Shown here piece after piece: positions 17,506 through 25,739 of a stretch of DNA of 64,000 bases. The stretch is from positions 1 to 64,000 of the forward strand of contig CAJUEW010000001.1 in NCBI GenBank assembly GCA_910585465.1, in the 5' to 3' direction. Source of the DNA: an uncultured Lachnospiraceae bacterium (lineage in GTDB: Bacteria; Bacillota; Clostridia; Lachnospirales; Lachnospiraceae). Under the pieces are notes generated by a model. The model was given only the letters and a program-made list of their open reading frames with translations, did not search any database and was not told the DNA's origin. How positions within the stretch are numbered: the stretch's first letter is position 1; every line of letters starts with the position of its first letter. A program made the translations under genes and the position numbers.

Positions 17506-18184
17506 TCTGATTCAGCCTCCTTTCCAACAACGATACCAGCTTGGTAAAGACAAGAACCAGAGTCAGGTAAATCAACGCCACGCCAATCAGAGGCATAAAA
17601 GCGTCATAAGTACGGCTTCTTATAATATCTCCGCCCTTTGTCAGATCCTGCAGAGCGATATATCCGGATATGGATGTCTCTTTCAGGAGCACAATAAACT
17701 CATTGCCAAGCGCCGGAAGCACATTTTTAAATGCCTGCGGCAGAATGATATACCACATAGTCTGTGCATAACCAAAGCCGATGCTTCTGCCTGCCTCCAG
17801 CTGTCCGATGTCGATGGACATAATACCTGCACGGCAGATTTCCGCCACATATGCGCCGGAATTCACTCCGAAGGCAAGCACTGCCACAAGCACCTTACTG
17901 ATATTGACAGAACCAAAAATAACAAAGTAGGTAATCAGCAGCTGCACAACCGCCGGCGTGCCCCGTATTACGGTCAGGTAAATCTGGCATAAAAAATTCA
18001 AAACCCGGAATTTGCCTGTGCGGTCATGGGTGGATCTGATAATCGCAACGATAAATCCAAGCAGAATCCCCAGAAGCGTCGCAAAAAACGTCACCTCCAG
18101 AGTAATTTTCAGTCCATCCCACATATACAGCCAGCGGTTCTCCTGAATAAAATTTTGATAAAAGCGTTCCTGAAAATTTCCCAT
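17495..18184 (-). CDS. polar amino acid ABC transporter permease
   Basis: A 229-residue HisM/GlnP-type permease with about five membrane helices and the EAA loop (EAGRSIGFGYAQTMWYIILPQAFKNVLP split across residues about 130-160) that contacts the ATPase. A single permease gene suggests a homodimeric channel. It sits between the binding protein (30 bases upstream) and the ATPase (overlapping). Confidence 0.92.
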   Translation of the reverse strand: MGNFQERFYQNFIQENRWLYMWDGLKITLEVTFFATLLGILLGFIVAIIRSTHDRTGKFRVLNFLCQIYLTVIRGTPAVVQLLITYFVIFGSVNISKVLVAVLAFGVNSGAYVAEICRAGIMSIDIGQLEAGRSIGFGYAQTMWYIILPQAFKNVLPALGNEFIVLLKETSISGYIALQDLTKGGDIIRSRTYDAFMPLIGVALIYLTLVLVFTKLVSLLERRLNQSER

Positions 18185-18215
18185 AAATTATCCTTTGCTT
18201 ACTAAAGAGAGCAGA

Positions 18216-19061
18216 TTACTCTGCGGTAATATATTTATCAATAATACCCTGAATCGTTCCGTCAGCAGTCAGCTCATCCAGTGCTGCATTGATTTTTTCA
18301 AGAAGCTCTTCATTATCCTTTGCAAGGGCAATCGCATATGCCTCTGTAACAAACTCTTCCTCCAGAATTTTTAATCCTTCTGCTTTGGATACAAACTGTT
18401 TTGCAGGCTCATTATCAATAATAACCGCATCAATCTTGCCGGTAGTCAGCGCCTGAACCGCATCCATTCCCTTGTTGTACTGCTCAATACTGGCGTTCTC
18501 GATATCTGACGCAAAAATATCGCCGGTGGTACCCAGCTGAACGCCGATGGTTTTGCCTGACAGGTCATCCTTTCCCGCAATTTCACTGCCTTCCTGAACA
18601 ATGATTACCTGGGTGGCTGTTGTATAAGGCTTGGTAAAGCTTACATTGGCCAGACGATCCTCAGTCACAGTCATACCTGCCACACCCATATCTGCTTTTC
18701 CGGAATTAACAGCCGGAATAATGGAGTCAAACTCCATATCCTCCACCTTCAGCTCCATGCCAAGCTTCTCTGCAACCGCATTTGCCATCTCTACGTCAAT
18801 ACCGACGATCTGATCTCCTTCATAATATTCATACGGTTCAAAATAAGCATTGGTAGCCATTATCAATGTGCCGCCCGCGCTCTCCTCTGATGCTTCTTTC
18901 TCCCCTTCTTCTGTGTCGGCAGGAGCCTCCTCCTCAGTCTCCCCGTTTGCTGCTTCCGTTTCCGCCGGTGCCTCTGCCGCTGTTTCCTTGCTTCCGCATC
19001 CTGCCATCATAGCCGCCGTCATAGCCGCGCATAACATAATTCCAACAACTTTCTTTTTCAT
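18216..19061 (-). CDS. amino acid ABC transporter substrate-binding lipoprotein
   Basis: A 281-residue solute-binding lipoprotein (SBP family 3). Lipobox MMAGC gives Cys22; residues 25-65 are an Ala/Glu-rich linker; the mature domain starts near GGTLIMATNAYFEPYEYYEG. Family features include VGIDVEMANAVAEKLG, FDSIIPAVNSGKADMGVAGMT and the YNKGMDAVQALTTGKIDAVI segment. First gene of the three-gene importer operon; GAGGAG precedes the ATG. The ligand is probably a polar amino acid but is not determined. Confidence 0.92.
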   Translation of the reverse strand: MKKKVVGIMLCAAMTAAMMAGCGSKETAAEAPAETEAANGETEEEAPADTEEGEKEASEESAGGTLIMATNAYFEPYEYYEGDQIVGIDVEMANAVAEKLGMELKVEDMEFDSIIPAVNSGKADMGVAGMTVTEDRLANVSFTKPYTTATQVIIVQEGSEIAGKDDLSGKTIGVQLGTTGDIFASDIENASIEQYNKGMDAVQALTTGKIDAVIIDNEPAKQFVSKAEGLKILEEEFVTEAYAIALAKDNEELLEKINAALDELTADGTIQGIIDKYITAE

Positions 19062-19127
19062 AATAATTCTCCTCTATTTTTCTTGATTGCCGGACTGTCC
19101 GGCGGTTCACAGAGAACCTATTGACAT

Positions 19128-19155
19128 ATTATAAAACAAACTGCCATGATTGCAA
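19128..19155 (-). promoter_or_regulatory. promoter of the amino acid ABC operon
   Basis: Minus-strand TTGCAA, 16-base spacer and TATAAT. The leader between it and the ATG holds two compact hairpins, GGTTC...GAACC and the palindrome GCCGGACAGTCCGGC (19088-19102). Confidence 0.65.
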
Positions 19156-19214
19156 GCTTTTTTTCGTTTTTTTCTGTATATTTGTGCATTTTTCATGAAT
19201 AAATTTTCATATAA

Positions 19215-19760
19215 TTAGTTGATCTGATATTCCTGATATACCTCTGCATCCAGGTTCTTCCAGGTAAATCTCCCGTCCTCGCAAACCATATAGCTATGGG
19301 CACTGCCTTCCTTCGGAATAGAAACAGACCCTGGATTCATATATATATAATCCTCATGCTCCCGGCATACCGGAACATGCGTATGACCATGCAGCAGGAC
19401 ATCCCCCTTTTTCAGCATTGGAAGATTTTTTTCATTAAATACATGTCCATGGGTCAGAAAAATCATATGTCCCTTTTCATACCAGAAGCCATACTCGGCC
19501 AGAATCGGAAATTCCAGCACCATTTGATCCACCTCTGTGTCACAGTTGCCCCGGACGCTGAGCAGTTCTTTTTTACGGGCATTCAGCATGGAAATAACCT
19601 CCTTGGGCGCGTATTCCCGAGGAAGATCGTTGCGGGGGCCGTGATACAGGATATCCCCCAGCAAAATCAGCTTCTCTGCCCCTTCCTTTTCATAAGCTTC
19701 CAGCAATTTTCTGCAAAAATATGCAGAACCATGAATATCAGATGCAATCAGCAGTTTCAT
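19215..19760 (-). CDS. YfcE-like metallophosphoesterase
   Basis: A 181-residue calcineurin-like phosphodiesterase of the YfcE/MJ0936 type. Metal-binding motifs in order: SDIHGS (residues 7-12), GDILYHG, RGNCDTEV (the GNCD variant of GNHD), THGH and LLHGHTHVP. It likely cleaves phosphodiesters; the natural substrate is not known for the family. The start at 19760 is preceded by TGGAGG at good spacing, while the frame opens 7 codons further up. It overlaps the end of the MoxR gene by 23 bases, so it is the third gene of the VWA-MoxR operon. Confidence 0.87.
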   Translation of the reverse strand: MKLLIASDIHGSAYFCRKLLEAYEKEGAEKLILLGDILYHGPRNDLPREYAPKEVISMLNARKKELLSVRGNCDTEVDQMVLEFPILAEYGFWYEKGHMIFLTHGHVFNEKNLPMLKKGDVLLHGHTHVPVCREHEDYIYMNPGSVSIPKEGSAHSYMVCEDGRFTWKNLDAEVYQEYQIN

Positions 19761-21279
19761 ATAATTCCTCCATCTGTGCAATATTTCTACGTAGCTTCTC
19801 CTCCTGCTCTCTTTGCTCCATAAGCCTTGAAAGCTCCGGTCTTGTAAATCCTAAATCCTGAAAATCTCCATGATTTTTAATTCCATGAAGCCAGTCCGAA
19901 AGCTCCAAATCTTCTCCGAAGGCTTCCAAAAGAAAGTCAGTAATGCGGTTCAGGAAATCCAGCAGCTCCGCCCGACTGCTTCTAAGTCTCTCCGCTTCCT
20001 CCTGCAGCCCGGCTGACGGCACATACTCTTCTTGCGTCCCGCTGCATTCAGACAGCTCCTTCAATATCTCCGGACGACTGGCTCCGAAAAAAAGCTTTTG
20101 AAGCCATTCATCCACTCCCCTCTCTATCCGTTCCTCCCACGGCTTCAAAAGATCATTTTCCTTTTTTATCCGGATGGCATGAGCGCGTCTTTCCAGAAAG
20201 CCCTCCGGATTCTTCGAGTCTGTTTGTCTCATATAAGAAGCAAGCTGATTGAGAACTTCTTTTTTCCGCTCACAGGATTTTTTAAAGGTCCCATATGCGG
20301 TCATCCGCCCGGACGCTGCCGCAAGTATATGCCGGACAAACATACACCGCACATCGCCCGGCGCGGACATCAGGCGGACTTTAAGCTCTCCCTGGGCCTC
20401 TCCGGACAGCTTTCCTTCCGCCAGCTCAGGAATCTGATAGACTCCAAGATAGGTTCTGTAAAGCTGGTAATAGGCTGCGAAATCCGATGCCGCTTTCGGT
20501 ATTCTAAGAAACTCTTCCATAAAGCTTCTGTCTGCGGGAAAACCCTGCCGCTCATACTCTGTAAGCAGCACAGACAAATCCTCCCAGCCTCTTGCCGTAA
20601 CAAATTCCCGCTTATCATGGGTCAGTGTCACCTGATAAAAGTGCTCCGGATGCAGCTCCAGATAAGATAAGACTGCCGGATGGATACCTCTGGACAGCGC
20701 ATAAGCCTTCCAGACCTCAAAATCCGCCTCTACCTCCAGAATCCTCACCCGATCTAAAGCCGCCATATCCAGCTCCCTTACGGAACGGTTGCACTCCGGC
20801 GGGTTTCCCGCTGCCACAATTACCCAGCCCTCCGGCACTTTATGGTTTCCGAAGGTCTTATACTGAAGAAACTGAAGCATCGTCGGAGCAAGCGTCTCTG
20901 ATACGCAGTTGATCTCATCGATAAACAGAATCCCTTCCCGATGCCCGGTGCGCTCCTGATATTCATAAATAGAGCCCACAATCTCGCTCATTGTATACTC
21001 TGTCATCGTACATTCTCTGCCGTCAAACTGCTTTTTCACAAGCTGGGGCAGCCCCACCGCACTCTGCCTGGTATGATGGGTAATTGTATAGGCTACCAGC
21101 CCCACCCTGCATTCCTCCGCCGCCTGCTCCATAATCGCAGTTTTACCGATCCCCGGCGGCCCCATCAGAAGCACCGGGCGCTGGCGTACTGCCGGTATGC
21201 AAAAGCATCCATAGTCATCCTTTGCCGTATAAGCGCATACGGTCCGGATAATTTCTTCCTTTGCCTCCTGTATATTCAT
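19738..21279 (-). CDS. MoxR-family AAA+ ATPase
   Basis: A 513-residue AAA+ ATPase. Walker A is GPPGIGKT (residues 40-47), Walker B/DExx is GILFIDEINCV, sensor 1 lies in VIVAAGNPPECN. The C-terminal 200 residues are charged and probably helical. MoxR ATPases paired with VWA proteins act as chaperones that insert metals or mature complexes; the client here is unknown. The start overlaps the VWA stop (ATGA), so the two are coupled. Confidence 0.88.
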   Translation of the reverse strand: MNIQEAKEEIIRTVCAYTAKDDYGCFCIPAVRQRPVLLMGPPGIGKTAIMEQAAEECRVGLVAYTITHHTRQSAVGLPQLVKKQFDGRECTMTEYTMSEIVGSIYEYQERTGHREGILFIDEINCVSETLAPTMLQFLQYKTFGNHKVPEGWVIVAAGNPPECNRSVRELDMAALDRVRILEVEADFEVWKAYALSRGIHPAVLSYLELHPEHFYQVTLTHDKREFVTARGWEDLSVLLTEYERQGFPADRSFMEEFLRIPKAASDFAAYYQLYRTYLGVYQIPELAEGKLSGEAQGELKVRLMSAPGDVRCMFVRHILAAASGRMTAYGTFKKSCERKKEVLNQLASYMRQTDSKNPEGFLERRAHAIRIKKENDLLKPWEERIERGVDEWLQKLFFGASRPEILKELSECSGTQEEYVPSAGLQEEAERLRSSRAELLDFLNRITDFLLEAFGEDLELSDWLHGIKNHGDFQDLGFTRPELSRLMEQREQEEKLRRNIAQMEELYETADCI

Positions 21280-22604
21280 ATCTTTGTCTCCAATTCTCTG
21301 TCCAGGGTCAGTGTCAGCGCCCAGTCCGGCGCCCTTCCCTTTCTAAGTTTTTCGTTTAAAAATACAAAAGCAGTCTCATAATCCGGCTTATGATCCGGAT
21401 AAATACCGTCTCCGTCCGTAAAATAAAGGAGTCCCTTCAGATGTCTGAGCTCTCCCTCATGAAGCATCCGTTCCACCAGCCGGAACACAGGGGTAAAATC
21501 CGTATCTCCATGCCCTTTCACGGTCATATGCTCCAGATAATCCTTCCATTCCTCCTGACACGTCACACAGACATGCTCCTGTATCAGGCAGTCGCACTGA
21601 ATCAGATGAATCCTCATATCCCTGAAAAAATTGTCTTTCTCCTGAAAAATCTCCCATGTTTCATTAAGGAACTGCCGCACTACCTCCCCGGAACAGGACC
21701 CGGAAGTATCAATCGCAATTACGAACTCCTGAAGCTTGTGCAGCTCCCGGTATTCCAGAGGCTCTAACAGCACCAGATTTTCGTACATCCGCCTGCTGTA
21801 ATCATACGGGATATAATCAAAGCTGTCCATATCCAGACAAAGCTCCTCCTGGCTCACTGCAAACTGCTTCAGGAAACGCCGGTAATCATATCCTCTCTCC
21901 TTTTCCAGCACTACCTGCTCCTCCTGCGTGCCAAAGCTTCCGCCTGCCTGCCGTCTGTGCTCCTCCTGACGAAGCTCAAGCTGTTCAAATACCGTCCGCC
22001 ACCGGTGAACCGCCTCTGTCATCCGGCGCAGCTCCTCCGCCGGAACCAGCTTCCTGCCGCCTGGATCAGGGGAGCCCGGATCCGCTTTTCCTCTCCAGAA
22101 CTCGTGATTATCCATGCGGAATATCCTTTCCAGTTCCCTCAGGGAATCCTTGTCCATCCCCATAAGCCAGTCCGCCACGGAGCTTTCATAAGGCGCGACT
22201 CCCGCAGTCTGAATGCCCCGGTAGCACCGCCCCCGTCTGTCCGGTATGGGCCAGTCAAATCCTTTTATATGCATCCGGTCTATCCGGTATTCCGTCACCA
22301 AATCACAGGCCAGCCACCAGATCTGCTCCGGATACCGCGCCCCCCGCAGCCTGTGAAGATACAGTCCGTGCAGAACCAGATGCAGGTATTTTCTCTGCAG
22401 CTCCTCTGCTTTTTCAGAAAATAATTTCAATATCTCATCTGCATTCCAGTACAAGAGCTCTGCATCCGTACCGGAGGGCTGATCCGTCCATGTATGACTC
22501 TGTATGGAAAGAGCCGCGCTCAGGGCAGAAAGTTTTTCCTGAAGCCGGAATCTGGCAAGCTTTACGGCCCTTTCCGCCAATATTATTTTTCTCTCTTCCG
22601 GCAT
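21276..22604 (-). CDS. VWA-like protein (DUF2201/COG3864 type)
   Basis: A 442-residue protein with a C-terminal von Willebrand A-like domain. The metal-binding MIDAS motif is seen as FVIAIDTSGSCSG (near residues 296-303), followed by GHGDTDFTP and LLYFTDGDGIYPD. The N-terminal half is a putative metallopeptidase-like helical region typical of this family. It is the partner of the MoxR ATPase encoded next. No export signal, so the pair probably acts in the cytoplasm on an unknown client. Confidence 0.85.
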   Translation of the reverse strand: MPEERKIILAERAVKLARFRLQEKLSALSAALSIQSHTWTDQPSGTDAELLYWNADEILKLFSEKAEELQRKYLHLVLHGLYLHRLRGARYPEQIWWLACDLVTEYRIDRMHIKGFDWPIPDRRGRCYRGIQTAGVAPYESSVADWLMGMDKDSLRELERIFRMDNHEFWRGKADPGSPDPGGRKLVPAEELRRMTEAVHRWRTVFEQLELRQEEHRRQAGGSFGTQEEQVVLEKERGYDYRRFLKQFAVSQEELCLDMDSFDYIPYDYSRRMYENLVLLEPLEYRELHKLQEFVIAIDTSGSCSGEVVRQFLNETWEIFQEKDNFFRDMRIHLIQCDCLIQEHVCVTCQEEWKDYLEHMTVKGHGDTDFTPVFRLVERMLHEGELRHLKGLLYFTDGDGIYPDHKPDYETAFVFLNEKLRKGRAPDWALTLTLDRELETKI

Positions 22605-22755
22605 CTGCGGTCCGCCTTTCTTTTTACATTCTCCCTTTTACTCCTGTTTGTATCAGCTTCCGATTTACTGTTCTGATTATAGCACGGTCCACTCTGGGTT
22701 TCAAACTGAAATCAGTGAAACCGTTGGTACCCAAATTTAAGAGGTTTTTACAAAC

Positions 22756-22784
22756 TTGCAAATTTTTCCCCCCTGTGTTATGCT
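22756..22784 (+). promoter_or_regulatory. promoter of the DtxR/MntR-type regulator gene
   Basis: TTGCAA, 17 bases and TATGCT, about 54 bases before the ATG. GGAAGGGAGG forms the ribosome site. Confidence 0.6.
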
Positions 22785-22837
22785 GACTGTAGTATCAGCA
22801 CGCAGCAGCGGCGACGACGGAAGGGAGGAAACAGCAT

Positions 22838-23197
22838 ATGAAAATGCAGGAATCGCCAGAGGATTATCTGGAGGCTGTCCTCGTTCTTTCCAGAGAACTG
22901 GGAAATGTGCGCTCCATCGATGTGGCAAATCATCTCGGCTACAGCAAGCCCAGCATCAGCGTTGCCATGAAACGGCTTCGGGAAAACGGCTATGTGGCCC
23001 AGGACGACAATGGTTATCTGATTCTGACCGGCTCCGGACTTTCCATTGCACTGAAAATCTATGAACGGCATATGGTCCTCTCCCAGTTCCTAATCTCTAT
23101 CGGAGTCAATGAAGAAACTGCCAAAAAGGACGCCTGCCGTATGGAACATGTGATCAGTGACGAAACCTTTGAAAAACTTAAGCAGCTGCCCCGGTAG
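22838..23197 (+). CDS. metal-dependent regulator, DtxR/MntR family
   Basis: A 119-residue DNA-binding repressor. The N-terminal winged helix (SIDVANHLGYSKPSISVAMK, then RLRENGYVAQDDNGYLILTG) is followed by a dimerisation/metal domain with the family segment HMVLSQFLISIGV and ACRMEHVIS. Candidate metal ligands are Asp9, Glu12, His77 and the Cys-x2-Glu-His near 100-104, closest to the MntR pattern. No SH3-like third domain. It probably senses manganese or iron. It stands alone; its targets are not visible here. The stop codon lies within its own terminator hairpin. Confidence 0.87.
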   Translation: MKMQESPEDYLEAVLVLSRELGNVRSIDVANHLGYSKPSISVAMKRLRENGYVAQDDNGYLILTGSGLSIALKIYERHMVLSQFLISIGVNEETAKKDACRMEHVISDETFEKLKQLPR

Positions 23198-23210
23198 CTG
23201 CTGTTTTTTT
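23181..23210 (+). terminator. terminator of the DtxR/MntR-type gene
   Basis: AGCAGCT and AGCTGCT arms with an 8-base loop, followed by GTTTTTTT. The stop codon of the gene is inside the hairpin. Confidence 0.75.
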
Positions 23211-23232
23211 GCTCTTCTGTTTTTACCGGTGA

Positions 23233-23275
23233 TTGTTAACTTATATTTGACACAGGTTAACTACTCAGCTATAAT
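23233..23275 (+). promoter_or_regulatory. bioY promoter with overlapping BirA operator
   Basis: The dyad TTGTTAACT-N13-GGTTAACTA (23233-23263) matches the Firmicutes biotin operator bound by BirA with biotinyl-AMP. It overlaps a consensus promoter, TTGACA (23247-23252), 17 bases, TATAAT (23270-23275). Bound BirA would cover the -35 element and shut off biotin import when biotin is plentiful. Confidence 0.8.
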
Positions 23276-23307
23276 AAAGAGCATACTGAAAAAGGAGAAA
23301 AAATATT

Positions 23308-23853
23308 ATGAAAAACAATACCTTGTCTGTACCGGAAATCGCCATGACCGGCATGTTTACTGCTGTACTTGCCGTTTTGTCCATCCTTCAGATTCCAATG
23401 CCGTCCGGCGTACCGATTACTCTTCAGACCTTCGCCGTTGCCCTCTGCGGATATGTACTCGGAGCCAGAAAAGGACTCCTCAGCGTTGCGCTGTACCTGC
23501 TGATCGGCTTTATGGGACTTCCTGTCTTTACCGGAATGACCTCCGGCATCGGTAAGCTTTTCGGATTTACCGGAGGCTTTCTGTACGGCTTTTTATTTCT
23601 TGTATTTTTCTGCGGAGCCGGAATCCGTATACAGAAAAAAAGAACGGCAGTCCTTCTGGGAATCGCCGGTCTTCTGATCTGCCATATTTTAGGAGCTCTC
23701 CATTACTCTTTCATTGCAGGCTCCGGTTTCCTGCAGGCATTTTTTATGGTATCCCTGCCCTATCTGCCGAAAGATATCCTGTCCGTCATCGGCGCTTATG
23801 CGGCAACTCTGGCACTTAGCAAGTCTCTGGCACGGGCAGGTATTGCTTTATAA
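23308..23853 (+). CDS. bioY: biotin transporter BioY
   Basis: A 181-residue membrane protein, the substrate-binding S component of the ECF biotin importer. About six helices; family segments are MTGMFTAVLAVLSILQIPMPSG (split), VPITLQTFAVALCGYVLG, and GLPVFTGMTSGIGKLFGFTGGFLYGF (split), which line the biotin site. AAAAAGGAG precedes the ATG. The BirA operator in front supports biotin as ligand. The shared ECF ATPases are elsewhere. Confidence 0.94.
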   Translation: MKNNTLSVPEIAMTGMFTAVLAVLSILQIPMPSGVPITLQTFAVALCGYVLGARKGLLSVALYLLIGFMGLPVFTGMTSGIGKLFGFTGGFLYGFLFLVFFCGAGIRIQKKRTAVLLGIAGLLICHILGALHYSFIAGSGFLQAFFMVSLPYLPKDILSVIGAYAATLALSKSLARAGIAL

Positions 23854-23874
23854 GCTGCTCAAATGCAGCTGCTG

Positions 23875-24585
23875 TCACTTTACTGCATGAATAATAAAAT
23901 TCAGTATTAACCGGTGTCCATTGTCCAGCAGCTGCTCATTTGTCACCATACTGTCCACATCTGACACGCCAAGCAGCTCCAGCGTATGTACATCCCATAC
24001 CGGACGAAGCTCCTTTGCCATTGGAAGGGATTCCCCAATCCGGTCAATGGGACTGGCACATACGCCCTGCATATGCTTGTGCTCCCAGCGGGAACGGTCT
24101 CCGTAATCCGCATCTCTTACATAATAGTAAAAATTACCGTCACAGTTTATAAGGCTGCCTCCGTCTTTTAAAACCCTCAGCCATTCTTCATACGCGCGTC
24201 TCGGATCCTCCAGATTCCACAGCACATTGCGGCTGATCACAACATCAAAGGAGCCAGCCTCAAAAGTCAGGTTCTGCGCGTCCATTTTCCGGAAATCCAC
24301 AGGCACATCATAGAAATCTGCATTTTTCTTCGCCTCTGCCAGCATATTTTCCGTATAATCAACAGCCGTCACCTCATAGCCCATCTGAGCCAGCAGGATG
24401 GAAAAAAAGCCGGGACCACATCCAATGTCCAGCACCCTGCGGTACCCCTTTCCGTCTAATGCACCATGCAGTTTTTCCTTCCAATAACTTCTGCTGCTTC
24501 CTTCTAATTCCTCCCGGTTGCTCAGCGTATATCCTTCCGCCCTTTTGTTCCAGTACTGGCGGATTTTTTCCAGTTGTCTGCTCAT
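23875..24585 (-). CDS. class I SAM-dependent methyltransferase (paralogue 1)
   Basis: A 236-residue methyltransferase. SAM motif I is VLDIGCGPGFFSILLAQMG, motif II VTAVDYTENMLAEAKKNA, then KMDAQNLTFEAGSFDVVISR and the LEDPRRAYEEWLRVLKDGG motif of the UbiE/SmtA-like group. The start at 24585 (MSRQLEKIRQYW) has GGAG upstream; a GTG at 24609 is also possible. It is closely similar over its length to the methyltransferase at 33138-33887, and both stand behind the same GC-rich promoter box. The substrate is unknown. Confidence 0.87.
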   Translation of the reverse strand: MSRQLEKIRQYWNKRAEGYTLSNREELEGSSRSYWKEKLHGALDGKGYRRVLDIGCGPGFFSILLAQMGYEVTAVDYTENMLAEAKKNADFYDVPVDFRKMDAQNLTFEAGSFDVVISRNVLWNLEDPRRAYEEWLRVLKDGGSLINCDGNFYYYVRDADYGDRSRWEHKHMQGVCASPIDRIGESLPMAKELRPVWDVHTLELLGVSDVDSMVTNEQLLDNGHRLILNFIIHAVK

Positions 24586-24645
24586 TTTTCTGTTCACTCC
24601 GATTTTCACTCTCCGTCATACAATAACGGGTAATTCTTATCAGAA

Positions 24646-24693
24646 ATTATACCTTTTTGTTATATCTTTCACAAGCCTCCCGGGGGGTTATTT
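24646..24693 (-). promoter_or_regulatory. regulon promoter 1 (GC box + -35/-10), methyltransferase 1
   Basis: Minus-strand GC box AACCCCCCGGGAGGC runs directly into -35 TTGTGA (24669-24674), then 17 bases and -10 TATAAT (24646-24651). It drives the methyltransferase at 23875-24585. One of seven such promoters. Confidence 0.8.
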
Positions 24694-24810
24694 CTTCGGA
24701 TATCGCCTCTGTTTTTAGAGGCAAAATCCATACAGTGGGCCGTAAAATAATATTCCGGATGTCCCATAGGCGCAGTTACAAATGCACTTGCATAAATATC
24801 CCGGTCTGTT
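24694..24810 (-). pseudogene. remnant of an oligopeptide/nickel-type substrate-binding protein
   Basis: The minus strand reads STDRDIYASAFVTAPMGHPE, then YYFTAHCMDFASKNRG. It is close to residues about 428-462 of the binding protein at 26586-28205 (DIYASAFVTAPTGDPEFFFT, then THCLDASSKNRG). Only about 35 codons remain, with no start, no ribosome site and the regulon promoter 1 box starting where the homology ends. It is a fragment of a lost paralogue. The next 110 bases (24811-24920) show nothing I recognise. Confidence 0.75.
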
Positions 24811-24920
24811 GATTCGGTGTCAAAATGAAAAGAATGTTAAATTTTACTATCAATCTCAATTAAAAGGGCTTCCGACCACCAAAAGTGTACCGAAAACCCA
24901 TTCCAAAGAAATTCTCTATG

Positions 24921-25505
24921 CTACTGATAAAAGCTCTCATCCTCCGCATCCCACTTGTAACCAATTTGCTCCGCGATCCGACAGGCCACATCATAATCTG
25001 CATAATCCGCCACAAGACTAAGTGCCAAGGCAATCCCTGTCATAGTACTGGATGAGGAATAGAATTTTCCGTCCGCCACCCACCCGGCTCCTTTAACAAT
25101 GGAAACACCTGCCGTGAACATCCGTTTCCAGTTGGCATCCACCCTGCAGTCTGCAATCTTACGCCGAAACAAAATCCCTGTCTGTGCCGGAATAGCAGAA
25201 CCATTTGCCACCATCATACAGACCCCCGACCGTTCCACAGCCTTCTTGATCACGCTCAGACTCTCAGAGTCCTGATACAAAATCCGTCTGGCACCTCTTC
25301 CCCCAGGTATCACAAGGATTCCATGAACCTCATCTGGCTCTAGCAGTTCTGTCCATACCTTGATTCCTTGCATACTGTTCACAATATTCCCTGTCAGCGA
25401 CAAATAATTGATATGAAAATGTTCCGGTGCCCTGCCAAAAATCTCTGCCGCTCCAAATGCATCCATGGAATCAAAATCATCAAATAATAAAATATTCACT
25501 TCCAT
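24921..25505 (-). CDS. DJ-1/PfpI-like protein without the nucleophile cysteine
   Basis: A 194-residue DJ-1/ThiJ/PfpI fold protein: N-terminal NILLFDDFDSMDAFGAAEIF, central LVIPGGRGARRIL, and the nucleophile-elbow region CMMVANGSAIPAQTGIL (residues 96-112). By alignment to the usual VCTGALLLARAGLL, the catalytic Cys position holds Ala100, so the usual glyoxalase or peptidase chemistry is unlikely; it may bind a ligand instead. It stands behind a promoter with the shared GC box (25542-25589), so it belongs to the same regulon as the transporters and methyltransferases. Confidence 0.82.
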   Translation of the reverse strand: MEVNILLFDDFDSMDAFGAAEIFGRAPEHFHINYLSLTGNIVNSMQGIKVWTELLEPDEVHGILVIPGGRGARRILYQDSESLSVIKKAVERSGVCMMVANGSAIPAQTGILFRRKIADCRVDANWKRMFTAGVSIVKGAGWVADGKFYSSSSTMTGIALALSLVADYADYDVACRIAEQIGYKWDAEDESFYQ

Positions 25506-25541
25506 GATCTGTTCCCCCTTTTATAATCCCGGTTTAATTAC

Positions 25542-25589
25542 ACCATATCATACACGTAAAGGTTCCACAACCCCGGTAGGAGGATATTT
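25542..25589 (-). promoter_or_regulatory. regulon promoter 3 (GC box + -35/-10), DJ-1-like gene
   Basis: GC box ATCCTCCTACCGGGG directly precedes -35 TTGTGG (25565-25570); 17 bases later comes TATGGT (25542-25547). It drives the DJ-1-like gene about 37 bases downstream. Confidence 0.78.
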
Positions 25590-25600
25590 TACAGACATAA

Positions 25601-25623
25601 AAAGCTGCTTCATGGCAGCCTTT
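25601..25623. terminator. small bidirectional terminator hairpin
   Basis: AAGCTGC / GCAGCC(TTT) hairpin with loop TTCATG; on the minus strand the stem is followed by TTTTTATG and on the plus strand by TTTTATG. It would stop transcripts from regulon promoter 4 after roughly 80 bases. Confidence 0.6.
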
Positions 25624-25684
25624 TATGATTTGATAGAGTATTTATTTGGATTTTTATATAGGAGCATTGTTAAGTTCTGATAAA

Positions 25685-25732
25685 ACTTTACCATAGATGA
25701 AATATTATCACAAGCCGGGTAAGGGGATATTT
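25685..25732 (-). promoter_or_regulatory. regulon promoter 4 (GC box + -35/-10) without a gene behind it
   Basis: GC box ATCCCCTTACCCGGC precedes -35 TTGTGA (25708-25713), 17 bases and -10 TAAAGT (25685-25690). No coding frame with a ribosome site lies between it and the terminator at 25601-25623. It could make a short RNA or be the front end of a lost gene. Confidence 0.72.
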
Positions 25733-25739
25733 TCACATT

